Positions 13,190 to 13,278 of a stretch of 13,278 bases of DNA are shown one piece after another. Origin of the DNA: an uncultured Opitutia bacterium. Lineage in GTDB: Bacteria > Verrucomicrobiota > Verrucomicrobiia > Opitutales > UBA953. Within the stretch, counting starts at the first letter, position 1; each line of letters begins with the position of its first letter. The notes beneath the pieces were generated by a model. The model was not told the origin of the DNA. It ran no database searches and saw only the letters and a program-made list of their open reading frames with translations. The DNA lies in NCBI GenBank assembly GCA_937874455.1, contig CALNBE010000297.1, positions 1-13,278 on the forward strand, written 5' to 3'. A program made the position numbers and the translations under genes.

Positions 13190-13278
13190 GTGATTGATAT
13201 TAAAGAAAACAACAGCGCCAGCAAGGGCTCAAAGGAACACACGCCTGCGATGAAGCAGTTCTTCGCAGCCAAGTCCGA
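13190..13278 (+). CDS. mutS: Start of mutS, DNA mismatch repair protein (runs off the edge)
   Basis: Only about 29 codons are in the window. Residues EHTPAMKQFFAAKS match the very conserved N-terminal mismatch-recognition segment of MutS (HTPMMQQY in E. coli), in a form I recall from Xanthomonadaceae. MutS binds mismatches and starts repair together with MutL. I place the start at GTG 13190, but there is no Shine-Dalgarno and the frame stays open upstream, so the first codons may have been supplied by the integrated element. It is on the opposite strand from all the element genes and its first bases are AT-richer than the flank, consistent with a host-element boundary close by. With so few residues, the identification is probable, not certain. 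Confidence 0.68.
   Translation, partial: MIDIKENNSASKGSKEHTPAMKQFFAAKS

Overview
The window reads as one end of an integrative, probably self-replicating mobile element in a GC-rich proteobacterium. At the far right (from about 13190, + strand) an AT-richer start of a chromosomal-looking gene appears. Its residues (…EHTPAMKQFFAAKS) look like the N-terminus of the mismatch repair protein MutS, in a form I associate with Xanthomonadaceae; the host assignment is an inference from memory. Every other gene I can support is on the minus strand, so the element reads from right to left. Its left end lies outside the window.

In order of transcription: (1) a 621-residue tyrosine recombinase at the right edge, with short direct repeats between it and mutS that look like arm-type integrase sites. 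(2) Two helix-turn-helix proteins of unknown function, the first overlapping the integrase gene, then an 82-residue unknown protein. (3) A phage-type adenine methyltransferase (Dam family) and, overlapping it, a methyltransferase-like protein that stops before the catalytic (N/D)PPF/Y motif. (4) A replication module: twelve 9-bp iterons (consensus GGTAACAAG) in two 82-bp arms that are mirror images with exactly matching spacing. It also has a 56-residue ribbon-helix-helix (RHH) gene starting with GTG behind its own promoter and operator, and a superfamily 3 (D5/P4 alpha-like) helicase. On the opposite strand, over the helicase ribosome binding site, sit a consensus -35 box and an intrinsic terminator, which suggests a roughly 45-nt antisense RNA. 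(5) An 81-residue unknown and an ArdC-type antirestriction protein. (6) A 260-nt gene-free stretch with AACCAC repeats. (7) A 584-residue ankyrin-repeat protein, a small lipoprotein and an exported glycine-zipper protein, each behind a copy of the same intergenic cassette (terminator of the previous gene, promoter, dyad operator, strong Shine-Dalgarno). (8) Tightly coupled small genes running off the left edge.

The parts fit together as follows. The integrase inserts the element beside mutS. The iteron array and helicase could replicate it after excision, with the RHH repressor and the antisense RNA as candidate copy-number controls. The methyltransferases and ArdC would protect incoming DNA from restriction, as in the leading regions of conjugative elements. 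The envelope proteins at the left could belong to a transfer or surface module. No relaxase, type IV secretion ATPase or capsid gene is visible here, so conjugation or satellite-phage packaging is unproven. No tRNA, rRNA, CRISPR array or insertion sequence was seen.
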